Positions 34,529-45,048 of a DNA stretch of 64,000 nt are shown here, in pieces. A program made the translations under genes and the position numbers. The notes beneath the pieces are model-generated. The model searched no databases. It was not told the origin of the DNA and worked only from the letters and a program-made list of their open reading frames with translations. This stretch comes from Alteromonas lipotrueiana. Its GTDB lineage: Bacteria; Pseudomonadota; Gammaproteobacteria; Enterobacterales; Alteromonadaceae. Every line of letters starts with the position of its first letter. Position 1 is the stretch's first letter. The stretch is taken from contig NZ_JAESDK010000006.1 of assembly GCF_019249245.1 (NCBI RefSeq), forward strand, positions 62,001-126,000, given 5' to 3'.

Positions 34529-37500
34529 TTATGAACCCGGTTCTACAAGTAGCTCACTACCTTGTGTCTGTACATTTTTTGCCTCAGCTAAAAACGCGGT
34601 GACAAGTTCTGCTACCAGCATATATTGCTGACGCTTCAGAGCGCTTTCTAGCTGGTCGGTGATTCTTTGCAGCGCAGGCACACCGGTGTAACAACAGGCG
34701 CCGTGAATACGGTGAACATGACGTTGCAAGGTATCATAGTCGCACTCCTCCCACGCTGCCTCTATATGCTGCACTGACTCAGGCAGCAATCGCAAAAAGT
34801 CTGTCAGTAGTTCGCGAGCGGTTTCTTTATTGTGATTGGTTCGTCTGGTGGCCAGTTCCCAGTCAAGCGTTGTGGTATTTATCTCTGGTGCATTTTGAGT
34901 TTGACACCACCGCCGTATAAGGTCGAGCAGACCGCTTATTTCCATTGGTTTGGGTAAATAGTCATCCATTCCCGAAGCCAGCAGCCGCTCTTGTTCTTCT
35001 TTAAAGGCATGCGCGGTCACGGCAATAATGGGGGTGCCTAAGTTTAATGGCGTTTTGCGAATTGCCCGGGAAGCTTGTAAACCATCCATCCCTGGCATTT
35101 GTACATCCATTAAAATCATGTCGTATTCAATACTCTGGCAACGATTAACTGCATCCTGGCCGCTCATCGAGGTGGTTAATTCTATTGGGCTATCAGCCAG
35201 CCAGGTAGTAAGCAGTTTCAGATTCATTTCCATGTCATCCACTGCCAGTATACGTATGCCGGGCAACCGGTTTAGCTTATGCTGCATCGGATTTTTGACC
35301 TGATTAATTTTGCGATGCTGCAAATCATCAAGCTTGGATAAGGTTAACGGCATACGTACCTGAGTATCAAAATGTTGCGTCAGGCTGGGGTATTGGTTGA
35401 AGGGCTCTGGGCCTGAATACCACAAAATGCGTTTGCCGGCTTTAAACTGAATTAAATTACCCAGCAGGGCATCACGAGCTACCAACATACTGCCGGGCAC
35501 GGTAGCAAACAAAAAATCAGGCTTAACCTCTAGAGTATGTAAAAACGCAATGGTTTCTACGCAGTGTACCTTTGCCCCCAACGCGGTCAGCATTTGGGCG
35601 CTGGCATGTCGGGTTTGTGGAATCGGGTCAAAAATAACCACGTGTTTATTAAGCCAGTCTGCGGAAGGCTTTAGAGTACTTTTTTTACTTAGCCGGTTAG
35701 TATGCAGGGTGATGATGAAGGTACTGCCCAGCCCGGGTTCGCTGCGTAAGTCCATTCTACCAGACATCAGCCTTACCAGTTCGCGGCAAATAACCAGGCC
35801 TAGCCCGGTGCCCTGATAACTTCGGTTTAACGCATCATCTACCTGAGAAAAGGCACTAAATAGTTTTTTTCGATCCTGACGACTGATGCCAATACCGGTA
35901 TCTTCAATAGTAAAAGTAAGTTCGTGATTGCCATGAGGCAAAGCACGTCCTTTCACACCTAAGGTAATCGTGCCCGTGGACGTGAACTTCAAAGCATTGC
36001 TCAACAAATTATTTAAAATTTGCTTAATTCGGAACAAGTCACCAATCAGCTTTTCAGGCAGAGGACCTAAATCGAACACAAACTCCAGCCGCTTAGAATG
36101 GGCCGATTTTGACATGATGGTGACCATTTCTTCTAACAACTGATTAGGCTCAAAAGGCTGATTACTGATTTGCAGTTTGCCGGCTTCAATCTTAGAAAAA
36201 TCGAGAACATCGTTTACGATACTCAGCAAATTGTCTGCTGCGGTATTTACAATTCGTACTTGTTCCTGCTGGTCGGCGGGCAAGGTTGCATTACCCAGTT
36301 CCCGACTAAACCCTAAAATGGCATTCAGTGGCGTTCGAATTTCATGGCTCATGTTGGCCAAAAACTGCGACTTTACATTACTGGCTTTAATCGCATCTTT
36401 GCGGGCAATATCAAGCCGCGCATTTTGCTCTTCGATTAATTCCATATTATTGCGCAAGTCGTCGGTGGCCTGATCTACCTCAGCTTCAAGTTTACTTCGG
36501 TTCTTTTCCATTAACGCCAGCGAAAACAACGCCGCTTCTAAAAACACGCCTACCTGAAAACAGTATGTGGTAAATTTGGTCGAGGGAAGCAGCCCTGTCA
36601 GACTTAATATTCCCACCACGGCGCTAAGCGCTAAAACTGTCCAGGCAAAGGTAAAATATCGCGCGGGCTGAAAACGATTGCTTAACGCCTCAAACCCAGC
36701 ATAAAGGTAGCTGCAGACACTGGCTATACCCACACCATAAACAAGGTTGTGTTTCAATATAGTTGGCAAAATACCGGTTACACATATCAGGCCTAATAGT
36801 ATTTGTATTACCAACAACGAAACCACTACCGGGTGAGCCGTCGGCGCGTTAATTCGGGTTTCCAAAAAATAAAGAGTAAAAAGCCCCGCCATAAGTCCGT
36901 TAATAACAAACAGCAACTCTGTATGGTGCATAATCCACACTGGCGACTCGCCACCATTAACAACCTGTAAGTGGCCCCCCCATACAAACTGCCACATTGT
37001 CACGGCGGCAATGTAACCCACATAAGCCAGCAAACTAACTTCTTTGGCACTAAAAAAAATGACCAGGTTATACACGGCCAGAATAAACAGGCCTCCGTAA
37101 AATAGCCCCCACATAGTACTGTCTATTTGTACCGATAGACTGTGCACAGGTTCGGGGGCAACGGTAAGGGGTACAATCAGGCTTGAGGAGCTGCTTTGAA
37201 CTCTTATAAATAACTCGATGGGGGTGGCTATTGGCAGGTCGGCTCGTAAGGTTGGGTTACGAAAAAGCTGTTCAGATTGCAGTTTTCCCTGATGACTTTC
37301 AAGCAACAACACCCCGTCGGACACTAAATAAAAATCAACTTTATCAAGCTGCGAAAATTCGATATTGAACACCCAGCTTTGTAAATTACTTACGTTACTT
37401 AGTTTATTTGTTAACCACAGGCCATTATCCCGAAAGCCGAAGTTAGGATTGCCGCCCATGAACCATTGAAAACTTTGTTGTCGTTCAAGAATTTGGTCAA

Positions 37501-37663
37501 TAGTAAGAGGTTCATCGTCTTCGTAGTACAAAGCAAAGTTATCGGACAGGTTTACTTTCGCATCTTCGTCAAATAGCTGAATAGTCGACTGGGCATGGCT
37601 AACGGTTGGCCATAGCACTGATGCTGAAAAAATTGTTAACCAAATCAATAGTACTACGCGCAT
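34529..37663 (-). CDS. BarA-like hybrid sensor histidine kinase with 7TMR-DISM sensor
   Basis: A 1044-residue phosphorelay protein. In order: signal peptide (1-24), periplasmic 7TMR-DISMED2 domain (about 30-170), seven membrane helices (about 185-395), coiled coil, HisKA with His440 in FLANMSHEIRTPLN, HATPase with DTGIGIS and GTGLGL, a degenerate receiver-like segment, a true receiver with phosphoacceptor Asp853 (MILMDVQMPGMDG), and an Hpt domain with His987 in HRIHGACCYTG. Soluble BarA has a different sensor, so the ligand, possibly a carbohydrate or carboxylate, is unknown. The start at 37663 gives a signal peptide; a 67-residue extension would overlap the parC 5' region. Confidence 0.9.
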   Translation of the reverse strand: MRVVLLIWLTIFSASVLWPTVSHAQSTIQLFDEDAKVNLSDNFALYYEDDEPLTIDQILERQQSFQWFMGGNPNFGFRDNGLWLTNKLSNVSNLQSWVFNIEFSQLDKVDFYLVSDGVLLLESHQGKLQSEQLFRNPTLRADLPIATPIELFIRVQSSSSSLIVPLTVAPEPVHSLSVQIDSTMWGLFYGGLFILAVYNLVIFFSAKEVSLLAYVGYIAAVTMWQFVWGGHLQVVNGGESPVWIMHHTELLFVINGLMAGLFTLYFLETRINAPTAHPVVVSLLVIQILLGLICVTGILPTILKHNLVYGVGIASVCSYLYAGFEALSNRFQPARYFTFAWTVLALSAVVGILSLTGLLPSTKFTTYCFQVGVFLEAALFSLALMEKNRSKLEAEVDQATDDLRNNMELIEEQNARLDIARKDAIKASNVKSQFLANMSHEIRTPLNAILGFSRELGNATLPADQQEQVRIVNTAADNLLSIVNDVLDFSKIEAGKLQISNQPFEPNQLLEEMVTIMSKSAHSKRLEFVFDLGPLPEKLIGDLFRIKQILNNLLSNALKFTSTGTITLGVKGRALPHGNHELTFTIEDTGIGISRQDRKKLFSAFSQVDDALNRSYQGTGLGLVICRELVRLMSGRMDLRSEPGLGSTFIITLHTNRLSKKSTLKPSADWLNKHVVIFDPIPQTRHASAQMLTALGAKVHCVETIAFLHTLEVKPDFLFATVPGSMLVARDALLGNLIQFKAGKRILWYSGPEPFNQYPSLTQHFDTQVRMPLTLSKLDDLQHRKINQVKNPMQHKLNRLPGIRILAVDDMEMNLKLLTTWLADSPIELTTSMSGQDAVNRCQSIEYDMILMDVQMPGMDGLQASRAIRKTPLNLGTPIIAVTAHAFKEEQERLLASGMDDYLPKPMEISGLLDLIRRWCQTQNAPEINTTTLDWELATRRTNHNKETARELLTDFLRLLPESVQHIEAAWEECDYDTLQRHVHRIHGACCYTGVPALQRITDQLESALKRQQYMLVAELVTAFLAEAKNVQTQGSELLVEPGS

Positions 37664-37862
37664 AGTGATAGCATTAAACCAACCAGGAAAGTTGTCTATT
37701 AAAACACCAACGCGGGGTGAATTACAAAAATTCTGACCGTTTATTTTGGGGTCTTTGATGTTGGGTATATGTAACGACTGACCACCAGCAAAGTTGCGTT
37801 GCAAAGCGCTTTGCCCCAAAATGGCAATAGATGCAGTGGCCAGCCAACAACGAAAAAAATCC

Positions 37863-40148
37863 ATGAGCGATCAAATAACAATCAGTCAGGACGGAATCGA
37901 ACAACTTCCGTTAAGCCGCTTTACCGAAGATGCCTACCTGAATTATTCCATGTACGTCATTATGGATCGGGCATTGCCAAACATTGCTGACGGGCTAAAG
38001 CCCGTGCAGCGACGTATTATCTATGCAATGTCAGACCTGGGACTGTCAGCGACCGCCAAGTATAAAAAGTCGGCCCGTACCGTGGGCGACGTGCTGGGTA
38101 AATTTCACCCCCACGGCGACTCAGCCTGTTACGAAGCCATGGTATTGATGGCGCAGCCTTTTTCGTATCGCTACCCATTGGTCGACGGACAGGGTAACTG
38201 GGGCGCACCGGATGATCCTAAATCGTTTGCAGCAATGCGTTACACCGAAGCCCGGTTATCGCGGTTTTCTGAGCTGTTATTAAGCGAACTGGGACAGGGC
38301 ACGGTAGATTGGGTGCCTAATTTTGACGGAACCTTATCAGAACCAAAAGTATTACCGGCTCGTCTGCCGCATATTCTACTGAACGGAGTAAGTGGTATTG
38401 CGGTAGGAATGGCAACCGATATCCCTCCCCATAACTTGCGTGAAGTCGCCCACGCCTGCGCCTATATGCTGGATAATAGTAAAGCTCAGTTAAACGACAT
38501 ACTAGAGATTGTACAGGCACCTGATTATCCGACCGAGGCCGAAATTATTACGCCGCGTGCGGACATTACCAAACTGTATGAAACGGGACGGGGCTCGCTT
38601 AAAATGCGCGCGGTCTATCATGAAGACAACAGCGATATTATTATCACTGCGCTGCCTCATCAGGCTTCTGGTGCAAAAATTCTGGAGCAAATTGCTGGCC
38701 AGATGCAGTCTAAAAAACTTCCTATGGTCAGTGATTTGCGCGATGAGTCTGATCACGAAAATCCTACCCGATTGGTTATTACCCGGCGTTCGAACCGGGT
38801 CGATTCACAACAGCTGATGCTGCACTTGTTCGCTACAACTGACCTGGAAAAAAGCTATCGGGTGAACCTGAACATGATTGGGCTGGATGGGCGCCCGAAG
38901 GTTAAAGATCTTCGAACTATACTGTCTGAATGGCTGGAGTCGCGTAAAAATACCGTAACCCGTCGTTTGCAGTACCGTTTAGACAAGGTGTTGGCACGTC
39001 TGCATATTCTGGAAGGTTTGCTGGTCGCCTTTTTAAACATAGATGAAGTCATTGAAATTATTCGCACGTTTGACAAGCCTAAACCCGAACTGATAGACCG
39101 GTTTGGCCTTAGCGACAAACAAGCTGAGGCAATTCTTGAGCTGAAATTGCGTCATTTGGCCAAACTTGAAGAAATGCGGATTCGGGGTGAACAAGACGAG
39201 CTTGAACAAGAAAGAGATAAACTGCAACAGTTATTAGGTTCAGACCGCCGTCTAAAAACGCTTATCAAAAAAGAGATTTTGGCTGATGCCGAAAAATATG
39301 GTGATGATCGCCGTTCGCCACTAAAAGAGCGCATTGAGGCCAAAGCATTATCAGAAAAAGAATTGATACCCAGTGAAGCCGTAACCGTGGTGTTGTCTGA
39401 AAAGGGCTGGGCACGATGTGCCAAAGGCCACGATGTTGATGTGTTAGGGTTAAACTACAAAGCGGGTGACAACTATAAATCCAGCGCCTCTGGGCGCAGC
39501 AACCAGCCGGCGGTATTTATGGACACCTCGGGTCGGACCTTTGCCTGCGATGCGCATTCACTGCCCTCAGCCCGCAGCCAGGGCGAGCCACTAAGCGGCC
39601 GGTTTAGTTTGGCGGGTAAAGAGCAGTTCACCCGGGTGTTAATGAGCCCTGAAGAGCAGCCATTCTTATTGGCCTCAGATGCAGGGTACGGGTTTGTAGG
39701 CAAATTTGGCGACATGATCAGTAAAAACAAAGCAGGTAAGGCTTATCTTAGCTTGCCACAGTCGGCTGAGGTGTTACCTCCACAGCGAGTCAATGATATT
39801 ACCACTGACCTGTGTCTGGCGATATCAAATGAAGGCCGGATGTTAATATTCCCTCTAAAAGATTTGCCTAGTTTGGGTAAAGGGAAAGGTAATAAAATTA
39901 TTAATATTCCCTCAGCTAAAGTAAAAAGCCGTGATGAATTTGTAAAAGTGATAGCGGTGGTACCAAAGTCTGCTTCAGTACGGGTGCAGGCGGGCAAAAG
40001 GAATATGACATTATCGCCCGCTGATCTGGAACATTATTACGGCGAACGAGGCCGCCGTGGCAACAAGCTACCCAGAGGATTACAGCGAGTCGATGAAATA
40101 GAGGTTTTGGCAGAAACAGTCAGTTCATCTGAACCCGACCCCGAATAA
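37863..40148 (+). CDS. parC: DNA topoisomerase IV subunit A
   Basis: A 761-residue type II topoisomerase subunit that decatenates daughter chromosomes with ParE. The catalytic Tyr127 is in [11 protein letters not shown]. The quinolone-determining positions are Ser87 and Glu91 ([11 protein letters not shown]), the wild-type residues. The C-terminal beta-pinwheel blades are present. The start [11 protein letters not shown] matches the family; the longer frame from 37794 does not. parE is not adjacent. It is divergent from the hybrid kinase. Confidence 0.97.
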   Translation: MSDQITISQDGIEQLPLSRFTEDAYLNYSMYVIMDRALPNIADGLKPVQRRIIYAMSDLGLSATAKYKKSARTVGDVLGKFHPHGDSACYEAMVLMAQPFSYRYPLVDGQGNWGAPDDPKSFAAMRYTEARLSRFSELLLSELGQGTVDWVPNFDGTLSEPKVLPARLPHILLNGVSGIAVGMATDIPPHNLREVAHACAYMLDNSKAQLNDILEIVQAPDYPTEAEIITPRADITKLYETGRGSLKMRAVYHEDNSDIIITALPHQASGAKILEQIAGQMQSKKLPMVSDLRDESDHENPTRLVITRRSNRVDSQQLMLHLFATTDLEKSYRVNLNMIGLDGRPKVKDLRTILSEWLESRKNTVTRRLQYRLDKVLARLHILEGLLVAFLNIDEVIEIIRTFDKPKPELIDRFGLSDKQAEAILELKLRHLAKLEEMRIRGEQDELEQERDKLQQLLGSDRRLKTLIKKEILADAEKYGDDRRSPLKERIEAKALSEKELIPSEAVTVVLSEKGWARCAKGHDVDVLGLNYKAGDNYKSSASGRSNQPAVFMDTSGRTFACDAHSLPSARSQGEPLSGRFSLAGKEQFTRVLMSPEEQPFLLASDAGYGFVGKFGDMISKNKAGKAYLSLPQSAEVLPPQRVNDITTDLCLAISNEGRMLIFPLKDLPSLGKGKGNKIINIPSAKVKSRDEFVKVIAVVPKSASVRVQAGKRNMTLSPADLEHYYGERGRRGNKLPRGLQRVDEIEVLAETVSSSEPDPE

Positions 40149-40171
40149 ACGGCGGCACAAACCCCAGACTG

Positions 40172-40196
40172 AGGAGCCGCATAGGCTCCTTTTTTT
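40172..40196 (+). terminator. Rho-independent terminator of parC
   Basis: AGGAGCC / GGCTCCT with a five-base loop is followed by a run of T, 24 bases after the stop. Confidence 0.9.
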
Positions 40197-40307
40197 GTGC
40201 CGTGACTTTGTTTTAAATTTTCCAGACCCACGCTACCGGTCTTTTCAGACACGGCGCAAGCTTGCAAAGCCACGGCTGTCGCCTTTATTTTCCGGCTTTT
40301 ATCCAGC

Positions 40308-40967
40308 TTAGTTACTCTTAAATAAATAAGCGTAACTAGGTTTAAACGCCTCCCAGCTAGCTAAGTTATGTGTGCCGGTATGCTCTAAGTCTCTTAAGTG
40401 AGAGCCACCGGTATAATGCAGGTAAGCCATATTGGCCGATTGCGCCGCCTGTAATCCCGCAGCAGAGTCCTCTATCACCAGACAATTTCCGGGCGTTACA
40501 TTCATCTTCCTGGCGGCATGCAAAAACAGATCAGGGGCGGGTTTTCCGTGCACTACTTCATCTCGCGTAAAGCGATTGTTTGTAAAGTAAGTGCTCAGGC
40601 CCGTTGCCTCTAAGGCAAACTTTGTTCGTTCAGGGCTACTGCTGGTGGCCAGGCAGTATGGAACCTTCAATCCAGACAAAACCGTTTTTATGCCGGGCAT
40701 AGGCTGCAGATGGTCAGAAAACAGTTGCTGCAATTCACGATAAAACACATCGACGTCAGTCTGGGTCAACACTAAAGAAAAGTCGATTTTTAAACGCTCA
40801 AGAACATGCTGTAAACTTTTACCTAAAAAATGCTCATTAAAGTAAGCTGCAGTCAATGCACATTGGCGAGGCTCCAACACGTTCTGCCATGCTTTTAACG
40901 ATAAAACCTCGCTGTCTATGAGTACGCCATCACAATCAAAAATAACCATATCAATGGTGCTATTCAT
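40308..40967 (-). CDS. HAD-superfamily sugar-phosphate phosphatase or phosphoglucomutase-like
   Basis: A 219-residue HAD-IA hydrolase with nucleophile Asp11 and acid Asp13 (FDCDGVLIDSE), motif II in CLATSSSPERTK, Lys in HGKPAPDLFL and motif IV VIEDSAAGLQAA. The C1-type cap (about 17-85) suits sugar phosphates. It is divergent from a permease and a mannitol-type dehydrogenase 690 bases away, so a polyol-phosphate substrate is possible but unproven. Confidence 0.85.
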   Translation of the reverse strand: MNSTIDMVIFDCDGVLIDSEVLSLKAWQNVLEPRQCALTAAYFNEHFLGKSLQHVLERLKIDFSLVLTQTDVDVFYRELQQLFSDHLQPMPGIKTVLSGLKVPYCLATSSSPERTKFALEATGLSTYFTNNRFTRDEVVHGKPAPDLFLHAARKMNVTPGNCLVIEDSAAGLQAAQSANMAYLHYTGGSHLRDLEHTGTHNLASWEAFKPSYAYLFKSN

Positions 40968-41658
40968 GCTGTTATCCCTAAACCTATTTAAAAAAATTGC
41001 CTTAAAAGGCTATGAGTTAGTGCACCCTTAGCTACTTTGCATTGCACGGCAGGTACTTCAGACCTTAAGGGTAATGTACCTGGCTCAAAACAACTTTTGT
41101 CACTCCCGTAATGCCTTTCTCACCACAACCTGCTGGTATTACAAAGGGCAATAGCACAACCGTCTTGGAGGCTTAATAAAAAGTGCAGTGTGAACGAGAA
41201 ACGCAGCCTCGTTGCCTAAGAGTCTTGGTTTAATCGGCCTGATCTTCGCTGCTTTTTATCAATAATCTGCAGGAAACTTTAGAAGTGAGACCGGGTAGTT
41301 GCAGGCGATAATTTCACAGGTTAGACAGGCGGGCAATGACTATTTACCTGAGCTTAACATCAGGTTGTTATTATTTTACTCAATTCGCTACATTATTGAA
41401 TAATAAAAGAGGCAAATAAATAGCTATAAACATCAGCGGCCTAGGCTGTTTTTAACACATCTTGATCAAACTTTATGTTAATTGTATTTACATTTAAATA
41501 GTTATATGTAGGATCGTCGGTGAGAAATAATTCACTCTTTTGGCAAATGCCCAGGCATAGAGTTTCATTAATTAATTTCGTGTCGCGCCGGCGTTTGTCT
41601 CCGCGCGGAAAGCCAAAGTATTGGCTTGCACTGTAAATAATCTAAAAGTGAGAAGCGT
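40968..41658. other. 690-base intergenic region upstream of the permease-dehydrogenase operon
   Basis: No ORF over about 60 codons, tRNA or convincing hairpin was seen. The size suggests regulatory content for the divergent genes, but I could not pick a defensible operator or riboswitch. Confidence 0.35.
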
Positions 41659-43374
41659 ATGAGGTCGACATCTGGCAATGTTGATTTAAATCAGATCAGC
41701 GAAGAACAGCTACCGGTGGCTGAGCATAAGCTAAAAAACTGGAAACATTTTTTGGGCTTATATGCCGGAGAACATGTAGCCGCGACTGAATTTGTCTTTG
41801 GGGCTACCTTTGTGGCCTTGGGCGCGACAATGACAGACATTCTGTTGGGTCTGTTAATCGGTAACCTGCTCGCAGTACTGAGCTGGACGCTCATTACCAC
41901 TCCCATTGCTGTAGAAACCAGAATGAGTCTGTACACATACCTGCAAAAAATTGCGGGCGACTCGATGACGCGTTTGTACAACTGGGCCAATGTCATCATT
42001 TTTACGGTCATTTCGGCCGCCATGATCACGGTATCTGCTACCGCTGTACGTTTTGCCTTAAATATACCGGCGCAACTGGACTGGTATCCCACTAACCTGG
42101 CTTTTGTCCTTGTTGTATTGGCGGTTGGCATCATTGTGGTTATTGTTGCGATGTATGGCTTTAATGCGGTCTCAGAATTTTCCGGTATCTGTGCGCCATG
42201 GCTCTTTATTATGTTTTTGAGCGGACCCCTCGTATTAATGCCGGTATTAGCTGAAGCGGTAATAGGACAAACTACGGTAGCCGGGTGGGGCGACTTTTTA
42301 GAGATAGGCAGTGCGTCGGTCTGGACCGGACTTAATGCAAATGGTGAGCCTGGAATTGGACTATTAGAGGTTATCGGTTTTTCCTGGGCAGCGAATACCA
42401 TTACCCACTTTGGCCTTATCGATATGGCAATTCTGCGCTTTGCAAAACGCAAAGTTTACGGTCTGACCACCTCGGCGGGCATGTTATTTGGCCACTACAT
42501 CGCCTGGATATCAGCCGGTATTATGGGCGCTGGTACCGCAATAATTGTACAAAAATCTATTGTTCAGCTTGACCCTGGGGATGTGGCTTACCATGCACTG
42601 GGCCTATCAGGCCTTGTCATTGTTATTGTGGCGGGTTGGACCACCGCAAATGCAAACCTGTATCGAGCCGGATTAGCCGCTCAGGCTGTATTTCCAAAAA
42701 GCTCACGTAACCGGACCACCTTTTTAGTCGGTCTGGTAACCGTAGCAATCGCCTGCTTCCCCTTTGTATTTACAAAGTTATTGCCGCTGCTTACGTATGC
42801 CGGATTGTTGGTGGTTCCTGTAGGCGCTATCGTTTTTGCTGAACACGTTCTGTTTCCCAAAATTGGTTTTAGCCGCTATTGGGCTTACTACCAGAACCTG
42901 ACTCATAGTACGCCTGCGGTGGCTAGCTGGGGTCTGGGATTAGTCTTTGGTTTTGGTCTTAACATGCTTGATGTTATGTCGTTTTACTATTTATTTATTC
43001 CTACCTGGTTCTTCACTATCGGGGTTTATACGGTGTTAGCAGCAAAGTATGGGGCTAACCGAGAGTATCCTGAAGAAAAAATGGCGTTGGAATCTTTCTA
43101 TAAACAGGTAAGGCAGCATCAGCAGCACGAGGCCGACGCCCAACCTGCATTTCAGCCAGATACTTCAATGTTTTCACGAGTTTTAAAGTGGGTGGCCGTC
43201 GGTAGCTTGTTAGTGACTCTTGCTTTGGCTCTGCAGACCTTTTTGTTCAGTTCAGGAATGTCGGAATATCAAAGCCATCGTGACTTGTTCTTTAATATCG
43301 CCTTTGGTTGTACGCTCATTTATTTTTCTTCTGCTTACTGGGCGATGCGTCGTCAAAAAGCGCTTTGTAAATAA
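41659..43374 (+). CDS. NCS1-like permease (purine-cytosine permease family)
   Basis: A 571-residue transporter with about 12-14 membrane helices. The N-terminal part HFLGLYAGEHVAATEFVFGA and the helix pattern fit the NCS1 nucleobase-cation symporter family. A soluble His/Gln-rich loop at about 475-515 separates the last two helices. The next gene starts nine bases after its stop and is a mannitol-type dehydrogenase, so the substrate could be a polyol rather than a nucleobase; this is inference. Confidence 0.82.
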   Translation: MRSTSGNVDLNQISEEQLPVAEHKLKNWKHFLGLYAGEHVAATEFVFGATFVALGATMTDILLGLLIGNLLAVLSWTLITTPIAVETRMSLYTYLQKIAGDSMTRLYNWANVIIFTVISAAMITVSATAVRFALNIPAQLDWYPTNLAFVLVVLAVGIIVVIVAMYGFNAVSEFSGICAPWLFIMFLSGPLVLMPVLAEAVIGQTTVAGWGDFLEIGSASVWTGLNANGEPGIGLLEVIGFSWAANTITHFGLIDMAILRFAKRKVYGLTTSAGMLFGHYIAWISAGIMGAGTAIIVQKSIVQLDPGDVAYHALGLSGLVIVIVAGWTTANANLYRAGLAAQAVFPKSSRNRTTFLVGLVTVAIACFPFVFTKLLPLLTYAGLLVVPVGAIVFAEHVLFPKIGFSRYWAYYQNLTHSTPAVASWGLGLVFGFGLNMLDVMSFYYLFIPTWFFTIGVYTVLAAKYGANREYPEEKMALESFYKQVRQHQQHEADAQPAFQPDTSMFSRVLKWVAVGSLLVTLALALQTFLFSSGMSEYQSHRDLFFNIAFGCTLIYFSSAYWAMRRQKALCK

Positions 43375-43383
43375 GAGGTTGTT

Positions 43384-44865
43384 ATGCAAACTTCAACAGC
43401 AAAAAAACTTAGCCGGCAAACTTTGTCGCAGCTGCCCACCACTATCGCTAAGCCTGACTATGCTATCGAAAAGGTAGAGACGGGTATTGTTCATATTGGC
43501 GTAGGGGGCTTTCATCGCGCTCACCAAGCCATGTATACCGACGCTTTTATGGCGCAAACGGGCGATCTTAGCTGGGGTATCTGTGGGGTGGGTTTACGCG
43601 AAGGCGATCGCCGCATGCAAGAAGCTTTGGCCAGTCAGGACCACCTGTTCACGTTAGTTGAAAAACATGCAGATGGTGAACGCAGTGCCCGGGTTATTGG
43701 GGCCCTGACTAACTTTATGTTGGCGGTAGACAACCCCAAAGCAGTTATTGAGCAACTCGCCAGTCCGTCGGTAAAGCTAGTGTCACTGACTATCACGGAA
43801 GGCGGCTACAATATGGACCCGTCTACCGGAGAGTTTCAGAGTGAAGATGCCGCGGTGCAACACGATCTGAAAAATCCTGAGACCCCTAAACAGGTGTTTG
43901 GCTACTTGATGGCGGGCTTAAAGTTACGTCAAGAGCGTGGACTCGCGCCTTTTACGTTACTGTCATGCGACAATATTCAGCATAATGGCTCGGTATTAAA
44001 GAAAATGTTGTGTGCCTACATTGAACTGGCAGATAAAGAATTTGCGCAATGGGTTACCGAGAATGTCGCATTTCCTAACTCTATGGTAGACCGAATTACT
44101 CCCACTACGACAACAGATGATATTGCGCAACTGGCCGAGTGTGGTGTTGATGATGCCTGGCCGGTGGTGTGTGAACCGTTTGCTCAGTGGATCATTGAAG
44201 ACAGTTTCTGTCATGATAAACCCGCACTTGATAAGGTAGGCGCTCAGTTTGTGCAAGATGTTGCACCTTATGAAAAATTAAAACTGCGCATGCTTAATGC
44301 CAGTCATTCTATTTTAGGTTTGTGTGGCTCTTTAGCGGGTGTGCAGACAATTCATGAGTGTATGCAGCTTGATGAGTTTTACCATCTTTTGACCGTGTTT
44401 ATGGAAAGCGAAGTTGCACCTACGCTTGACCCGGTTGCCGGTATCGATATTAAAGAGTATCAGCAAATTTTGTTAAAACGGTTTGCCAATCCGAATATCA
44501 AAGATACATTAACGCGTATCTGCTCACAAAGCTCAGCCAAAATCCCGGTGTTTTTGCTTCCTACTATTTTAGACAATCTGAAGCATACGGGTCGTTATCA
44601 TATTGGCGCGTTCACTATAGCGTGTTGGTATTATTACAGCGCCCGGGGCTGCACTCAGGCTGGCGAGCCATTGCACATAGACGATAGTCTGGCAACTGAG
44701 CTGAAAGCTGGAGCCCAACGTGGCCCTGAAGCGTTTTTAAAACTTACCCATATTTTTGGAAATCTGAGCCAATTCTCAGAGTTTAACCATGTCTATATAG
44801 ACGGGGTGAATCGATTACAACGGGGTGAGTCTGTCCAATCGATAATAACCGAACTAAGTTGCTAG
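43384..44865 (+). CDS. Mannitol dehydrogenase family protein
   Basis: A 493-residue NAD-dependent long-chain polyol dehydrogenase. The N-terminal nucleotide-binding region has VHIGVGGFHRAHQAMYTD, the middle has SCDNIQHNG and DRITPTTT, and the catalytic Lys lies in KLKLRMLNASHSILG. Members oxidise mannitol, arabinitol, sorbitol or hexuronates (fructuronate reductase is related); the exact polyol cannot be read from the sequence. It is in an operon with the permease and ends at a terminator. Confidence 0.9.
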   Translation: MQTSTAKKLSRQTLSQLPTTIAKPDYAIEKVETGIVHIGVGGFHRAHQAMYTDAFMAQTGDLSWGICGVGLREGDRRMQEALASQDHLFTLVEKHADGERSARVIGALTNFMLAVDNPKAVIEQLASPSVKLVSLTITEGGYNMDPSTGEFQSEDAAVQHDLKNPETPKQVFGYLMAGLKLRQERGLAPFTLLSCDNIQHNGSVLKKMLCAYIELADKEFAQWVTENVAFPNSMVDRITPTTTTDDIAQLAECGVDDAWPVVCEPFAQWIIEDSFCHDKPALDKVGAQFVQDVAPYEKLKLRMLNASHSILGLCGSLAGVQTIHECMQLDEFYHLLTVFMESEVAPTLDPVAGIDIKEYQQILLKRFANPNIKDTLTRICSQSSAKIPVFLLPTILDNLKHTGRYHIGAFTIACWYYYSARGCTQAGEPLHIDDSLATELKAGAQRGPEAFLKLTHIFGNLSQFSEFNHVYIDGVNRLQRGESVQSIITELSC

Positions 44866-44913
44866 CTTAAAAATAGTGTCATAACACAATCCTGGTCTAT
44901 GTCCGGCCACAGC

Positions 44914-44962
44914 AAAAAACGGTTTGCTTAGGTATTAACAATGCTAAGGCAGCCGTTTTTTT
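44914..44962 (+). terminator. Terminator of the permease-dehydrogenase operon
   Basis: AACGGTTTGCTTAG pairs with CTAAGGCAGCCGTT (two mismatches) around a 12-base loop, with A-run before and T-run after. Confidence 0.8.
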
Positions 44963-45048
44963 AATACCTCCTATTCGGGTGTAACACGCTAAGCTAAGTA
45001 CTTCCTTTTCTCTTAACGCCACTCTGGCGGGTAAATGGAGTACCTCCT

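Noticed and set aside
37664-37864. 67-residue N-terminal extension of the hybrid kinase
   Set aside because: It would hide a good signal peptide and overlap the divergent parC promoter and start; the ATG at 37663 is better.
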